NCBI RefSeq assembly: GCF_000149955.1
Contig: NC_030989.1
Location: 4,476,402 to 4,540,401, forward strand
Length of the DNA stretch: 64,000 bases
Reading direction: 5' to 3'
DNA from: Fusarium oxysporum f. sp. lycopersici 4287
Taxonomy: Eukaryota > Ascomycota > Sordariomycetes > Hypocreales > Nectriaceae
The notes below the pieces were generated by a model. It was given only the letters and a program-made list of their open reading frames with translations. It had not been told where the DNA came from and made no database searches. Each line of letters opens with the position of its first letter. Within the stretch, counting starts at the first letter, position 1. This document shows, one piece after another, positions 12,406 to 24,127 of the stretch. The position numbers and the translations under genes are program-made.

Positions 12406-13377
12406 ACATCCTGAGTTGTTGATTACGATTTGAGTTTGAGGCGGTTTGGGCTGAAGAGGGGTGAGACGGAGTTGACAATTCACCCGAGACATGAGTTGAC
12501 CACAGGATTTGGGGCCAAGATGGAGTTGGTCTCAGTTAGAGATGCCAGCACACTGGCATATGGAATGTCTTTTACATCAAGGGAATGCTTTGCTTGGTAA
12601 TGGTTGCTATAGGAGTTTTGTTAATATCACTGCAACACATTTCATGGATTCACACAACACTGAGGTTCCTTTGGCCAGTCTTCTGTTCCTGTACCATTTC
12701 ATTGCTTCAACAGAAACCGGACACAATAATGAGTTGGCGACTCTTGTCGGCATTTACTATAGCTCGTGTGCAAAACATGGCATCACAAATGCATCCAATG
12801 CAATCATACACTTCCAATTCCTCCGCCCCGTACTCGCTGCGCCCGGGAAACGATATAAGGCAAAAGCGAAACAGCCCCCTTTATCCGTGCCCTGATGATC
12901 ACTTTCCTTCATGCGTTGCTTGCCATTCCTGCGTATCTTGACCAATGAATTTCCATCGCAGCATACCATTATAGTAAAAAGCAGAATAAAGAGACAAAAA
13001 AGAAAAAAAGAGAAGAAAATGAAGTCAACAAGAGCTGATCGTAGTCCAGATCCTTTCCGCATGCCGTTTGTATTCGTGAAAAAAGAGCCGTGGCTTGGTG
13101 GGTTTCGCGAGTATAATTAGGGGGATGAGGCTGAGTGTGAGGCTCGTATTTCCATCCAATTTCCCCCTGAGGTTGATCATGGCGCAGTGTTTCATTACTT
13201 TGCGAAAAAAGTGATAGAGCCAAGGCGTTGCTGAGGAAATCAAGACCGGAAAGACAAGATAATTTATATCGATAAAAATAAAAGAAGAATTCTCGTTTGC
13301 GTGGGGGTATCTTATTCGCAAGACATTTGCTTTGTTTGTTGGATTTGGGGGGTTGTTTCTTCTTCTTTTTTCTGGGT
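12406..13377. other. intergenic region between convergent genes
   Basis: 3' regions of the Sec72-like gene and the small conserved gene on the other strand. Purine-rich low-complexity stretch near 12990-13020. No supported gene. Confidence 0.5.
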
Positions 13378-13770
13378 CTACTCCTTTTCGCTGAGCTTCT
13401 CGTTGAGGCTCTGGCCACGAGGTCGCATGACAGCGTCTTGGCCGCTCATTCTTCGGTCGAGAGCACGCTCGAGCTTAGCACCGAGGGCGAGCTTGCTCAT
13501 GGTGTCTGTCTTCTCGTCGGTTAGGGTGACGCGCTGGGAGGAGAGAGCCTTGTTCTCCATGCGGTCGAGGCCGGTAGCGATGTCGCGGATCTCGGCGTGA
13601 GCAGAGTCGGTTGTTCCGACGGTGGGAGACAGCGAAGGAGCCATGCTGTAGGTGCTGAAGCGGACGGAGTTGCGGTTCTTGGAGGTAGAGTCAGCGGGTT
13701 GGTCCTTTTCCTTGGTGGCTTGACGGTTGGGCTGGGTGTGAGCGTGCGACGAGACCCACGGCTTAGCCAT
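13378..13770 (-). CDS. small conserved fungal protein of unknown function
   Basis: 130 aa from ATG 13770, single exon, good context (CCACCATGGCT). The protein is hydrophilic, with an N-terminal MAKPWVSSHAHTQPNRQ and a Ser-rich middle (NRNSVRFSTYSMAPSLSPT). A predicted helical C-terminal half follows (AEIRDIATGLDRMENKALSS, KLALGAKLERALDRRM). No signal peptide or membrane segment. Coding character is strong, but I do not recognise a named family. A possible alternative 5' exon exists upstream: ATG at 14272, then 15 codons, then a GTATGT donor at 14227. I cannot confirm that it is used. Confidence 0.7.
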   Translation of the reverse strand: MAKPWVSSHAHTQPNRQATKEKDQPADSTSKNRNSVRFSTYSMAPSLSPTVGTTDSAHAEIRDIATGLDRMENKALSSQRVTLTDEKTDTMSKLALGAKLERALDRRMSGQDAVMRPRGQSLNEKLSEKE

Positions 13771-15147
13771 GGTGGGAGATAGATGAGGTTGAAGTAGTTT
13801 GGAAGAAAAGAGACGAAGAGGAAAAAGAATGCTGGGCTAAGGGACGTGAGGCGACAGGGGAATGTATCAAGGTGGAAGTGATAGGCACTGTGAACAAAGA
13901 CGGATGACGAGCAAGGTAGTATGGGCTGAACCAAGCGGCCGGAGAGGCAAAGATGTCACATTTCAGTTGAAAGACAAGTGAGTAGTGACAAGACGAGAGC
14001 ATCCGCATCCGCATCCATTCTCTCTACTCATCCGGCCCAGTCATCCATCCCGTCCGTCCCATCACTCATCACCTTCAAAGTGGGCAGACACCAAACTAGA
14101 GGCGGAACTAGACGGGACAAGTCCCAAGCCTTTGAACAGGGGGGGGCGAAGGGACAGTATTACATTATCCGTACGCAATAGATGAGATAGACAGAAGGAA
14201 AAGAAGATCCGAGCGGTCATAACATACCGAAGGGGCCATGATGGGCCGGGAAGAGTCCAAGGAAGCAGGCATGGTGATGTTTGATGCGACGGTGAGTTGC
14301 GGGTACTATAGGTGATTTATGAAACCGCGTAAGAGGGGATGAGGTTTCGAAGAAGAGAAGAGACGAAGCCAGAGAGAGAGAAGATGAGAAAGTGGGCTGG
14401 CTAGACGTAATAGTTGATAGGTAGTGAAAGACGGAGCTATATGTAAAGGCAAGTTAATTTAAATTGACTGCGCTTTGTCGTCGATTATCTTAGCGTCCGT
14501 ATCTCTTTTCTCTCTTCACGACTTCTCTTTTCCTTCAAAAGGGTCAAAAAATGGAGAAAAGAAGAACGTTAAAAAACAGATTATGAAAGGAATAATCAAG
14601 ATGGAGACAGATCTAAAAAAGAGAGGGAAAAAAAAGAGGGCAAGGGGGGACCCGAGGGGAGAAGAGAGGAGATTTGGAGATTAAAGCAGAAAAGAGGCAC
14701 AGGCACCACAAGGCCCAGGCACAAGTCTCAGCGGCTGCTGGAGGGGGGCTTACAGGGGGTGTGGCACCCGAGGTACAAGAACGCTAGGGGATGTTGTTTT
14801 TTTGGCGGTTGGATCTCCCATCAGAGGGCCTAGACTGCACTGGACGAAAGTGAAATATGGTATGATGATGAAGAATTGGATGGAAATGATGAAAAATCAA
14901 GCAAAAACACAGACCTTTTTCATCTAATAAACTGCGATGGTAACAAGAAGCGTCGTTTCAAAACATCCAAGGATCAGGCCACGGACGATGGAGTCACTGA
15001 AGATACTGCCCCTGGAACAGGTCCCGCCCGCCCTGTAAAACACAAGGGTCGAATGGAGTCGTACAATACCCCAGGCCCAACCCTCCACCTGAAATCTCAT
15101 GTATGGTCTGCATTTGAACTCGTGGCCACCAGGTTAATGTTTCCTCA

Positions 15148-15162
15148 GGGGGGGGGGGGGGG
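15148..15162. repeat. poly-G run (15 bases)
   Basis: Uninterrupted G15 on the plus strand. Length may be unreliable in sequencing. Confidence 0.9.
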
Positions 15163-15426
15163 CAAAAATGCTACTCTATGAGGAGGTGAGATAAACACCA
15201 AGAGAATAACTCACGGTAATCTGGACAATCTGCACTGGAATGTGTTGATCTGGATGCATCCATCACAGACGCCAGCTCACGTGGAAGCCACGCGATGTAA
15301 TTGGATCATGATGACGAGTGGCTTGGAGGTTGTCGATGCCTTCAGAAAGAAAAACAAAAACGCTTGGTTCGTCATTTCCACATGGGAAGGGGAAGGGATG
15401 GGCGATGTCGATCATAGCACACGTGG

Positions 15427-15448
15427 TTTTTTTTTTTTTTTTTTTTTT
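15427..15448. repeat. poly-T run (22 bases)
   Basis: Uninterrupted T22 on the plus strand. Simple repeat. Confidence 0.9.
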
Positions 15449-16496
15449 GGGATTACGACTATGACATTTGGGAGGGTGGTATTCCTGACGATAGCACATC
15501 TCGTATTGCTGTAGCCTGGCAGCCCATTCCGATATCACACACCAGATATGCATCTCGAGCAGTTATCACAGTTGTACTGTCAGACTTAATCTTCACTGCC
15601 AGTTTGAAAACTTGTCGGTTCGAGATCCGAGGATTTACGATGTTAAAGATTTGAGATCCAGATTCATCTCGGTCAGTCTGAGGCGTCGTCGGAGGTGCCG
15701 TTGACTAAATGAATGGCACTTGTTTAGGACGGACGGTAGGACTCTTGATTGATTGATGTGGCGTTGACTATTTTGGTGTTGACATTATCCATGCATCATA
15801 AGCGTGTGGATATGAGTGATGCTTCAAGATGAAGGAATTGAATACGACGATCATAGCTGAATGAAGTATCTTATCGATATATCTTTAGAAGTCAAAGGCG
15901 TAAAGACCGACGATTCCGACTTATCAATTTATTGTCAGGCCTCAAATACCATCTCAATCTAGCGTATCGTCAGACCGTCGACTCATGTTTCAGCCCAAAA
16001 CCCAAAAACACATTTGCAGATCATCATCAACCCTTGTCTCGTCTCGTCTCAGTTCTTCATCAGGGCCCGAACGATAAACGGTGCATGACGGGAACCAGAT
16101 GCTTCTTTCGCACGTGGCCTTTGGCTCTTCCGAGGGGGCCTTTTGGACAAAAAGAGCCGATAGCTTCCCCTCGCTTGGACGCATCTCGGGCCGCAGGGTG
16201 GACTGATTTGGGCCTGGCTGTGGCTTGGCCTGAAAGTCTATTCGGCCTGTGTGAGCGGAGCTGAGATTGAGGTTGTTGGTGACAGAAAGAGATATCTGAC
16301 TTCATCATGATATGGTTGATACTGTAGTCAAGAGGAAATATAAATCATGATAAAAGAGTGAAACCCACGTTTATTGAAATAAGCTGCCGAGACTGGAATA
16401 CGACGCTCTGTTGATTCAGAATTACAAACAATGACAGTCAACCACCAGATGCACACAAACCAACTCATGTATACCAATACCAGTGCCAATAACTAA

Positions 16497-17153
16497 TCAT
16501 CGCTTACTCTTGTGGCTTTTCTTGCTCGACTTGGTCTTGCTCGACGTGTACTCCATCCCAACCTTATATCCCGAGCTTGCGGAACTCGACTTTGACGTCG
16601 ATGGCGACGGCGTAGACTCTTCCCCGGACGCAGGAAGCGAAAAGGCTGACCCGCGACGATGAGATTTGGTGGCGCTGCTGTACCCGAACTTGCGCGACGC
16701 TGACCCCTTACGGATCTCAGAAAAGGTCATCTCAGACGAAGCATCACGGCCCGAGCCTGAACGTGTCAGTTGTCTATCGAATGAATCAGATATTGACTAG
16801 GGGGACCTACCGTATTGAACACACTTGCTGCAACAGCCATGATCACAAGTTGTCTCAACTGACTCGACCGAGAAGGACTCGGGGTTCATGGTCATTCTGC
16901 TCATGGGCATGGTGCACCATCCTTGAGTGTTTGGACCTTGCTGGCACGAACAGCACGTCCAGCTTCCGCCTTTGCTCTTGAACTGGCAGTTCTGAAGCGG
17001 GCAGTCGGACGTCGTGGGCTGGGCCGCCGCGAACGATGTGTTGCTGCACGGAGTCTCATAACCCGTCTCGAGATCTATGAGCGCCGACGGGCAGTAGTGC
17101 CAGTTGATGGATGTGTGGGCGCAGGGATGGTGTCGAGGATGTCCGTGACACAT
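16497..17153 (-). CDS. small Cys-rich protein, family member 1 (with Ser/Lys-rich tail)
   Basis: Two exons on the minus strand, 17153-16811 and 16756-16497, 200 aa. I start at ATG 17153 because the neighbouring paralogue also begins MCH; an upstream in-frame ATG at 17222 adds 23 residues. The Cys pattern is MCHGHPRHHPCAH, WHYCPSA, ETPCSNTS, DCPLQNCQFKSK, SWTCCSCQQG, GWCTMP and CDHGCCSKC, which looks like a metal-binding or disulfide-rich fold. The intron brings in a low-complexity tail rich in Ser, Lys and Arg (ending SSKKSHKSKR) that the paralogues lack. No signal peptide, so an intracellular zinc-binding role is more likely than secretion. Function unknown. Confidence 0.72.
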
Positions 17154-18254
17154 TGTGACCGTCTTGTTCCTGAGAATAGAAGCAGTTATTCTGAGGATTT
17201 CCTTCTGGTCTGATAGCTTCATCTTGGGGACTATTTATACACCAACGGACGAACTGACTAGACAGATCGACCTACTTGGAACCGCAGGCCTAGTTCCTCC
17301 CCATCAGCGAAGCAATTCTCATACTCAAAGACCAAGAGATGCACATTTGGAGTTCATCCATACAATTTGCATGCTCTGGGTTGAGGCGTCTGCAGCAGCG
17401 CAGCCCATCGATCGTCTCCTCGAGCGCTGCATCGTCGGGAGTGTGCGTTGCATTCCATGATCAAGTCTCCGATGGGGCAGAGACATGAAAAATTTCATGG
17501 CCCAATGTCTCGGGGTGTGATCTGATGGGTCCTGTGTAACGGGGCTGGAGGTCATTTATAGGACGCCACAGGTGAAAGCCTGGGAGTGAGGCTGTCGTAG
17601 AGGGGGATAGTGTGGTTGCACAACATTGAGATTGTGAGATCGATGGTGATGAGATGTGATGAACCCGGTACTCTGGTTTTACGATTACTGATCTGGTGTG
17701 GATGAGAGTGACGACGGTATTGGTGTAAGAGCACGATGTTCGAGTGTACCGGATATCTATTGGTAATAGATGAGGTTGGTTTGGCTGGGAGACCTTGGCA
17801 CCGAGCACTCGTTCGACAAGGGAACACATTCACACCTACAACCCACAAAAAGGCACAGGATCTTGTGTTTCTACCAGCCCAGCGCGATCGAAGCATCCCA
17901 TCCGTCCTTGCTCACATCTCGATTTAGACCCCTGGTGGTCTAATGCAGGCAGACGTGATCTGGTGAAACAGAACATGTCAGCCTCGGGAGGACTTGACGA
18001 GAAGCCAATGGTCACGAGGCAAGTCTCCGAGTTGATGCGGATATGAACTGATTTACTGGGATAATGCCTGTTGACTGAGAATGAGAGCCGAAGGGGATCG
18101 TTTAGGAGATGGTGACGTGCACATGACAGAAAGTCTCACTTGGGCGGAGATATGAGAGTAGTAAAGTGTTGACAACTATCTCCAACGACCTTCTTCTGGA
18201 ACCAACTCATGATTCACCATCCAGGGGTATCTCCTCCTCGCATCGCATACCAAG
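17154..18254. other. intergenic region between Cys-rich paralogues 1 and 2
   Basis: About 1.1 kb. ORFs on the minus strand (17325-17829) lack the family Cys pattern and look non-coding. Presumably the promoter of member 1 and 3' region of member 2. Confidence 0.5.
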
Positions 18255-18587
18255 TTAGGAGAAATAATCTCTAGACGCAATACACGACTTGCAGCAGATA
18301 TGCTCGCACCGATACGTGCCCCCCTCGCCAATCATGACACAACTGCATCGCCCACCAACATTCCACGTCTTCCCGCACCAGCAGCAGTCCCAGGCCTGAT
18401 TCTTGGTCTCAAAGGGGCAGTCGGCGAGTGGACACTTGGGCAGCGTGTAGCCCGACGGCGGAGGGTATGGGATGGTCTGCTTGGTTGTGTTGCTGCAGGG
18501 GCGGCGGTGAGAGAGGCCGACTGGACAGTAACTTATGTGTGTTGAGACATGCTCGCATGCGAGACGGAAAGTGATTCGATGGCACAT
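18255..18587 (-). CDS. small Cys-rich protein, family member 2
   Basis: 110 aa, single exon, start ATG 18587. Same arrangement as member 1: MCHRITFRLACEH, ISYCPVG, RRPCSNTT, KCPLADCPFETKNQAWDCC, WCGKTWNVGGRC, and a terminal CEHICCKSC. About 16 Cys in 110 residues; His residues next to several of them suggest metal ligands. It ends soon after the last Cys cluster, so it may represent the minimal form of the family. No signal peptide. Same strand as both paralogues. I do not recognise a named domain. Confidence 0.72.
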   Translation of the reverse strand: MCHRITFRLACEHVSTHISYCPVGLSHRRPCSNTTKQTIPYPPPSGYTLPKCPLADCPFETKNQAWDCCWCGKTWNVGGRCSCVMIGEGGTYRCEHICCKSCIASRDYFS

Positions 18588-19370
18588 GATGTTTGAGTTT
18601 CTGTACGAGATTTCGACTTCGACATATGGTTGTTGACATTGCTTTGTTGTGATGGCGACTAAATTTCACATCTCGCAGAAAAGCTCAAGAGATAATGGGT
18701 TTTATGTATCCCAATGTCTTCAGCTTTTCCGATCTATTCTCAACCGGCTCTCCTTACCCTTTCATCAAGATGCCATCAACGCAACTCTAACCGCGATAGA
18801 ACCCGAGGGCGGACATGGCTGCCAAATCTCGAGGAAGTTATGAGTATCGGTGCCAGGCGGGCGGAGTTAGGAGTTCGGAAGTATGGCAAGTTGGCTTGGG
18901 TTGTAGTATAGCTGACGAGTATGATTCCACCATCACCGCGAGTTTGTGATATATCGTAAGAGGAGAAAGTGTCTCCTCAGTCATGACAGGGCGACCTCGG
19001 AATGTACCGTACTGTGAAACCTCAATCGGTTATTGATACTCGTGTCGAAAGTGTTACTCGACCGTCCTTGATCCCATGATATTCTCTTCTGCAGAAGTTC
19101 GTCGATGCCTCTCTTGTGAATCACCGAGATTGGCAACATGGCGATCAAATCTGCATGTAGTCAGCAAACCAAAACAACAATAAAGGTGATAATAATAGAC
19201 CTGCCGGAATGGAAACGCCATGAGGTGTAGCCTGCATGAATTCGCACATGTGGCTTCTTGAACTACACCTGCAGACGTCCACAACGTCGGACTATATGCA
19301 GCTGAGACATCAGCTGCAACTCAAATCCCATGAGGAGGCCGATATTCTTCGGCCTCAAGCTCTCGCCTCC
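18588..19370. other. intergenic region between Cys-rich paralogues 2 and 3
   Basis: No gene supported. Promoter of member 2 and 3' region of member 3. Confidence 0.5.
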
Positions 19371-19763
19371 TCAAGTTTCGTCCGCTGTGCAGTTCTCGCA
19401 AACCTGATGCGTGCAGTACATCCTTACATCTGCAGATCGAGCATTGAAGCACTGGTAATCAAAGTTCTCCCGCCTTCCACACATGCAGCACTTCCACTGG
19501 CCGTTAAGATCAGCGAGTCGACATGCTCCAGAGCGACAGCCCGGATCAATTAGACACTGGCTCATGGTACACGGGTCGTTGAGGTCTCCGCCGGGAGAGC
19601 TGGTCGAGACGCTGTCGCACGGTGCGAGGGGCTGGCTGGTGACGGGGTCGTAGTGAGCAGCAGCACAATACGAGTAGTAGTAGTTCAGGCCAGTTGGGCG
19701 GTAACAAGGGGGCACATGGTGGTAGTGGAGGTAGTGGGCGATACACATTGCTGTGGTACACAT
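19371..19763 (-). CDS. small Cys-rich protein, family member 3 (divergent)
   Basis: 130 aa from ATG 19763 (MCTTAMCIAHYLHYHHVPPC), chosen by analogy with the MC start of the paralogues. An in-frame ATG at 19961 would add 66 residues beginning with a hydrophobic stretch, so a signal-anchored longer form cannot be excluded. Shared pattern: YYSYCAAAHYDP, APCDSVS, a CxxxxC pair (DPCTMSQCLID), QWKCCMCGRRENFDYQC, and a final CTHQVCENC. It is the most divergent of the three. Tandem duplication followed by divergence is inferred. Confidence 0.62.
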   Translation of the reverse strand: MCTTAMCIAHYLHYHHVPPCYRPTGLNYYYSYCAAAHYDPVTSQPLAPCDSVSTSSPGGDLNDPCTMSQCLIDPGCRSGACRLADLNGQWKCCMCGRRENFDYQCFNARSADVRMYCTHQVCENCTADET

Positions 19764-22700
19764 GTATGTCTCGGGAGGGTGCTTCAGCTGGAATACGATC
19801 GAGTAGAAAGGACCTGGCTGCGTGATCGGGAGGCGAGAGTGTTGCTGGAAGAAGCAAAGTGACGTGATCTGTAGAGTAGGATCAGGCTGGACTTGGAGCG
19901 AGGTGCTGGTGAATGATATCACAATGATGTAGGTCGTTATTGGCCAAGACAGAAAGAACATGCAGGCTTAGACGACATGTATGCGTGATCGATGTGACCA
20001 GTGATGTGTCCATCAGATAAGTAATAATAGAAGAGCGTAACAGAAGGCCATCCATTGAAGAAGATGAAGTCTTATATATAAGAAACACGGCCAAGGACTG
20101 CTATCAACACGTGGAAACAGTGGACTGATTGATGAACCACTCAATGTCTAACAACACTCAACCCCCAGACAAACTAAAATAGAGACGAGAGGGCCTCTTT
20201 ATGCTTTCCTCAATCGTATCACGAGCCAGGCCAACTGCAGGGTCCCGACCGTCGCTTATACAAATACCAACCCATAGGGCTGAAGGAGGCATGCCACTTT
20301 TTTTCAGCACTGACCAACAGACCAATTAGACCAGAACGAATGCCCTCCCGCGAACGGTGGAACATTGCTTAAACAGTAATGGTGCGACGAATCTTAATTC
20401 AAGAGGCTGTAAGCGAGGCCCAGGCTAATGGCCAAGTTGTTCGGCGTTGAAGTTAGACGCGCGGTTTTCCGCAAATAGGAGTGATCAACTCTATCAGGAA
20501 ATGACCCCATTGATGCCCAAGAGTGACACGACCACTAAATTGGCTAGTTTCACACGCTGATCCTCGTGGAAATCTCGTGGTGTTTGACATTTCTCGGTCA
20601 CCAGGAGCAATTGCTCCTTCATCAACCTTTTATTATTATTTCACAATGGTATGATTCTTGGCGGAGAATATTAACAGCCGATGTAACTATATGCCGCGGA
20701 AAAGCAAGATTTACTAAACTTGTAGACCAAAGTGCTTTCTAGCTTTGGACGGAAGCTAGCAAGACCCAGATGTTCTGGGGGGGCTTACTCAGGTCTCACT
20801 AAACACATGGCTTTCTCGTGGTTGTGTTGCCCTGACCATGTTGGGCACGGGAATTTCTGGATCAGCGTGGGTTTATAGCCGAAGACAGGGCCAATCAAGT
20901 AAATAGAATCCCATGATAGGTGTGGTCAGGGTCTTGTCTTGGGGCCATCATCCCGCGGCTGGGAGATATATTGCTTCGGGGTGGGGAAGTGTTTTTGTCA
21001 GATATAGATAGATGGGTTAACTAGTCAGCGCTTATATATCGAGGTCTGAGAAACTAAAGACCCGTCGGAAAATATAAAAAATGGAGTTGGGAGAGTTATG
21101 ACGTTTGCCTTGGCAAGTGTCTGGTCTAGAACGGAGTTCAGAAGTGTAGTCCTAATTTGGAGGTCTATGTGAATGGCTACAGGTCGATCACGCAATGAAT
21201 AAAACAGGAAGGTATAGAGATAGTATCGGTGATCAGTGGATATTACTTCTAAGCGAGTTGGGTTAAGGGCGCAGAGCTAGTTGCTGAGGCTGAATATTGC
21301 TACCGTCTGTATCACATCCAACCTCATGGCCACGATACTCAACCGCAATTCTAGAACATTAACCGCGCGATCCCGAGGATTATAGTATCATGATTAGTTA
21401 TTTGGGGATACTCGAGGTTCCGAGGAATGGCCTGATTCTTGCCAATGGCTGAGTTCCTCCGACCACGTTGCAACATGTTGTCTCAACACCACATCCTCAT
21501 ACAAGCTCATACGTCAGTGAAATATACCTCCTCAACAGCGCTGCAAGAGCTATTTATCCACCATACAAGGGTATCCATCACCTTCTATACTACTACGAGC
21601 CACGTTCCACGACACCCTCCCACCGGAGTCCACCGGATCCCACCTCCGGCTCCCCGAGGACGCCCAAGCGAAGTCTGATCATCAAGACAAGGATATTCTG
21701 TAACTGCCGTTCCGAGGAAGGAGAAGAGCCACTATGGCTATGCCTACCGATATCCTCTGTGTTACTCGGAGGCTGATGAGCCTTGCCAACGAATTTGTTG
21801 TCATTCGAGATAGTGACACTGGCAGGAAGCAGCCGACTCTGGCCTTGACAACTAGCAGAGCTGAAGAAAGATTGATGGAAAGACCAAACACTTAAATTCA
21901 TGGTTCTCGGTGCATTCTCTAAGCGATTAACTTGGCAAGTTGCAGAAGTAATCGCCAGCTCATCTGTTCTACACACTCAGGATCATCTATCTTGACTATC
22001 GGATCTGTGATACTTGAGACGTAAGCAATCTGGATCAGACAACGCATCCTTTGTTAGAGCTCAATGGCTCTCACTATAGCTACATGCTGATAAGTCGGGA
22101 ACACGCGGTCTATCGACAGCAGTAACCTCAACCGGGACTTCAGCTGAGCAGCCACTCCTACACACTCGATCCTTCGCCACTGGACTTCGAACGACCTCCG
22201 CGGCTCCGGCAACCCAGACGGAACTTGCGAAACGACTTTTTGAGAGAGTCAATCTGATCTGGAGCCAAGGCAGTGCCCTTTTGACACGGGCATATTACAA
22301 TGGATCAGAGACATCCGGCATTTCAATTGAGTGATACAACAGGAACAAGACCAACTGGTACTTACGAAGTCGAAACGAGGTCTCGCGACGGCTTCAGCAG
22401 CCTTCAAGGACCTGGGGTAGAGATACGCGGCTACACACATTGCTATGCCGAACTCCGCTGCACATTCGTGTTACGGCGAACATGGCCGGACCGCTCACAA
22501 AACGCATGGAGAACGATGAGAAAGCAAATGATAGACTGTTTAAAGGAGAGGAGCATAACTTGATCACTCAGGAGATGAGTGACATGACCAAGACTGCTGC
22601 GACATTGCCATGTTCTCAAGCCAAATCTTGACAGCACTGCGATACGTTATGATGGCCGATCAGCCAAGAGCGGCACAATGCCAACACGTATCGCCAACAC

Positions 22701-23053
22701 ACTTGGTAGTAAGCGCTGATAAGATTGAAGTTGCTGACATCTCATCTCACGATCCAACATCTCACAGTCTCAGTGTGTAGGGTGCCAAACACAAATATCC
22801 TCGGCACACGTAATATTTTTCGTTCAGTACTTGCATTTGACAGGCTTCATTTGTCAAGACTCAAAATCTCAGATAAGCCTTAATACATTGCTGCCCATTC
22901 ATATCATTTACTCTGTTAGCGCTGAGACTGGCTGACGTGATATATCCCGGCTGGTGGTCAGAATACCAGCAAATACAAATAGAACAAGACCTCCATACAA
23001 GAGATAAATGTCGAGGATTTCTCTTCACTCACTGTCAATTAATGTGAATCAGG
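19764..23053. other. 3.3 kb region without a confident gene
   Basis: No recognisable gene. Between 21430 and 22640 several plus-strand stretches look weakly protein-like. One runs from about 21681 to 21812 and contains DEPCQRICCHSR. Another is an ATG-less open frame at about 22081-22350. A third is a short ORF ending at 22631. No consistent exon model joins them. They may be remains of a gene or chance. Confidence 0.4.
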
Positions 23054-24019
23054 ATGGCTTTCAAACACTTTGGCAATCTCCCACTGGAGTTGCAGATGAA
23101 GATATGGCAGACTTACACCCATCCCGGACCAGCTATGCACATCTTTGACGTTTGCTTTCCATCATGGAAGGGCGACGAACGTGCTGAAAGAGCTTTCGAG
23201 ACACAGAGGAAGGATAAAGCAGGAGAAGCCAAGCTCAACAATTACAAAAAGATGGTATTTCTCGACCGTCTTGAGAATGTCAGGTCAAAGGCTGCATTCG
23301 ACCCAAGCGTGTATCACGCAACAGCCACATCAAGGCTAATCAGTCGCCTCGCTGAGCAAACCGTCAGAGAGACAGAGGCAAGACAGGATATGAACGAGAT
23401 CCATCTCCCCGGCAGAGCCCAAAAGGTCTCCATCCCTGCATCCGACGTTCTCATGCTTCGCTTCCGAGAGGAGCCATCCGACCACAACGACTTAGCTACG
23501 GAAACGCTCCTCGTACCACCGCCAATCAAAGACATCCTCGAGAACCAATGGTCACCGGAAATAGCAACGGCATTACAGAATGCGAAAAAGGTCGCAATTG
23601 ACGTTTCCGAAACGTGGGCGACAGGGTTGTATGGCGAGCTAGGGCTTGAAGAGGTTGCATTCTTCGCTTGTACGATCCAGAAGGGTCTGGAGGTGTTGTA
23701 CCTTGTGGATGATTGCACGGGGAGGTGTAAGCAATGTGGTAGACAGAACGTCAAGATGAGCGAGATAACAACGCGCGATGCACTGTGGAAAGGTCTGCGA
23801 ACGAAGAATACGGATGACCAGGAGAGACCAGGAGACATCGTGCATGCAGTCTCGAGACGCTACGTCGAAGCGCGGAATCTCTCAGCACTTGGATGGGAGG
23901 AGGAACATCCATCGTACATTTTCGCATGCTTGATCGATGCTGCAATCAAGAGTCAACAAGAGAGCGAAGATAGAGGAAAATTTCAAGGTGTCAGAGTATT
24001 GGTAGTTGAAGACGAGTGA
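23054..24019 (+). CDS. 2EXR-type protein of unknown function
   Basis: 321 aa, single exon. The N-terminus FKHFGNLPLELQMKIWQTYT matches the 2EXR motif (F-x-x-LP-x-E-L-x-x-x-I-W), an F-box-like module frequent in filamentous fungi. A charged helical region follows (ERAERAFETQRKDKAGEAK), then a domain typical of this family ending AALIDAAIKSQ-like (here FACLIDAAIKSQQES). A CTGRCKQCGRQN motif lies at about residues 219-230. No signal or membrane segment. Members expand strongly in ascomycete genomes and most have no known role. An F-box-like, protein-binding function is inference. Confidence 0.75.
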   Translation: MAFKHFGNLPLELQMKIWQTYTHPGPAMHIFDVCFPSWKGDERAERAFETQRKDKAGEAKLNNYKKMVFLDRLENVRSKAAFDPSVYHATATSRLISRLAEQTVRETEARQDMNEIHLPGRAQKVSIPASDVLMLRFREEPSDHNDLATETLLVPPPIKDILENQWSPEIATALQNAKKVAIDVSETWATGLYGELGLEEVAFFACTIQKGLEVLYLVDDCTGRCKQCGRQNVKMSEITTRDALWKGLRTKNTDDQERPGDIVHAVSRRYVEARNLSALGWEEEHPSYIFACLIDAAIKSQQESEDRGKFQGVRVLVVEDE

Positions 24020-24127
24020 TCACGAAGGGACAGAAATTGGATAATGGTTTGATGCTAAAGAAACCGCCCGCTCGACTTTTGCCGGGATATACCATAACGC
24101 CGTACATGTTCTACCACTTATATGCAT

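Larger units (their letters stand above)
13771..16496. other. 2.7 kb region without a recognised gene
   Basis: Holds a possible 5' exon at 14228-14272 (minus), purine-rich low complexity around 14520-14680, a G15 run and a T22 run. ORFs such as 14876-15181 are not recognisable. Probably leader and promoter sequence plus spacer. Confidence 0.5.

Noticed and set aside
14876..15181. 101-codon plus ORF as a gene
   Set aside because: Low-complexity end running into poly-G, no recognisable family, no supporting splice sites.
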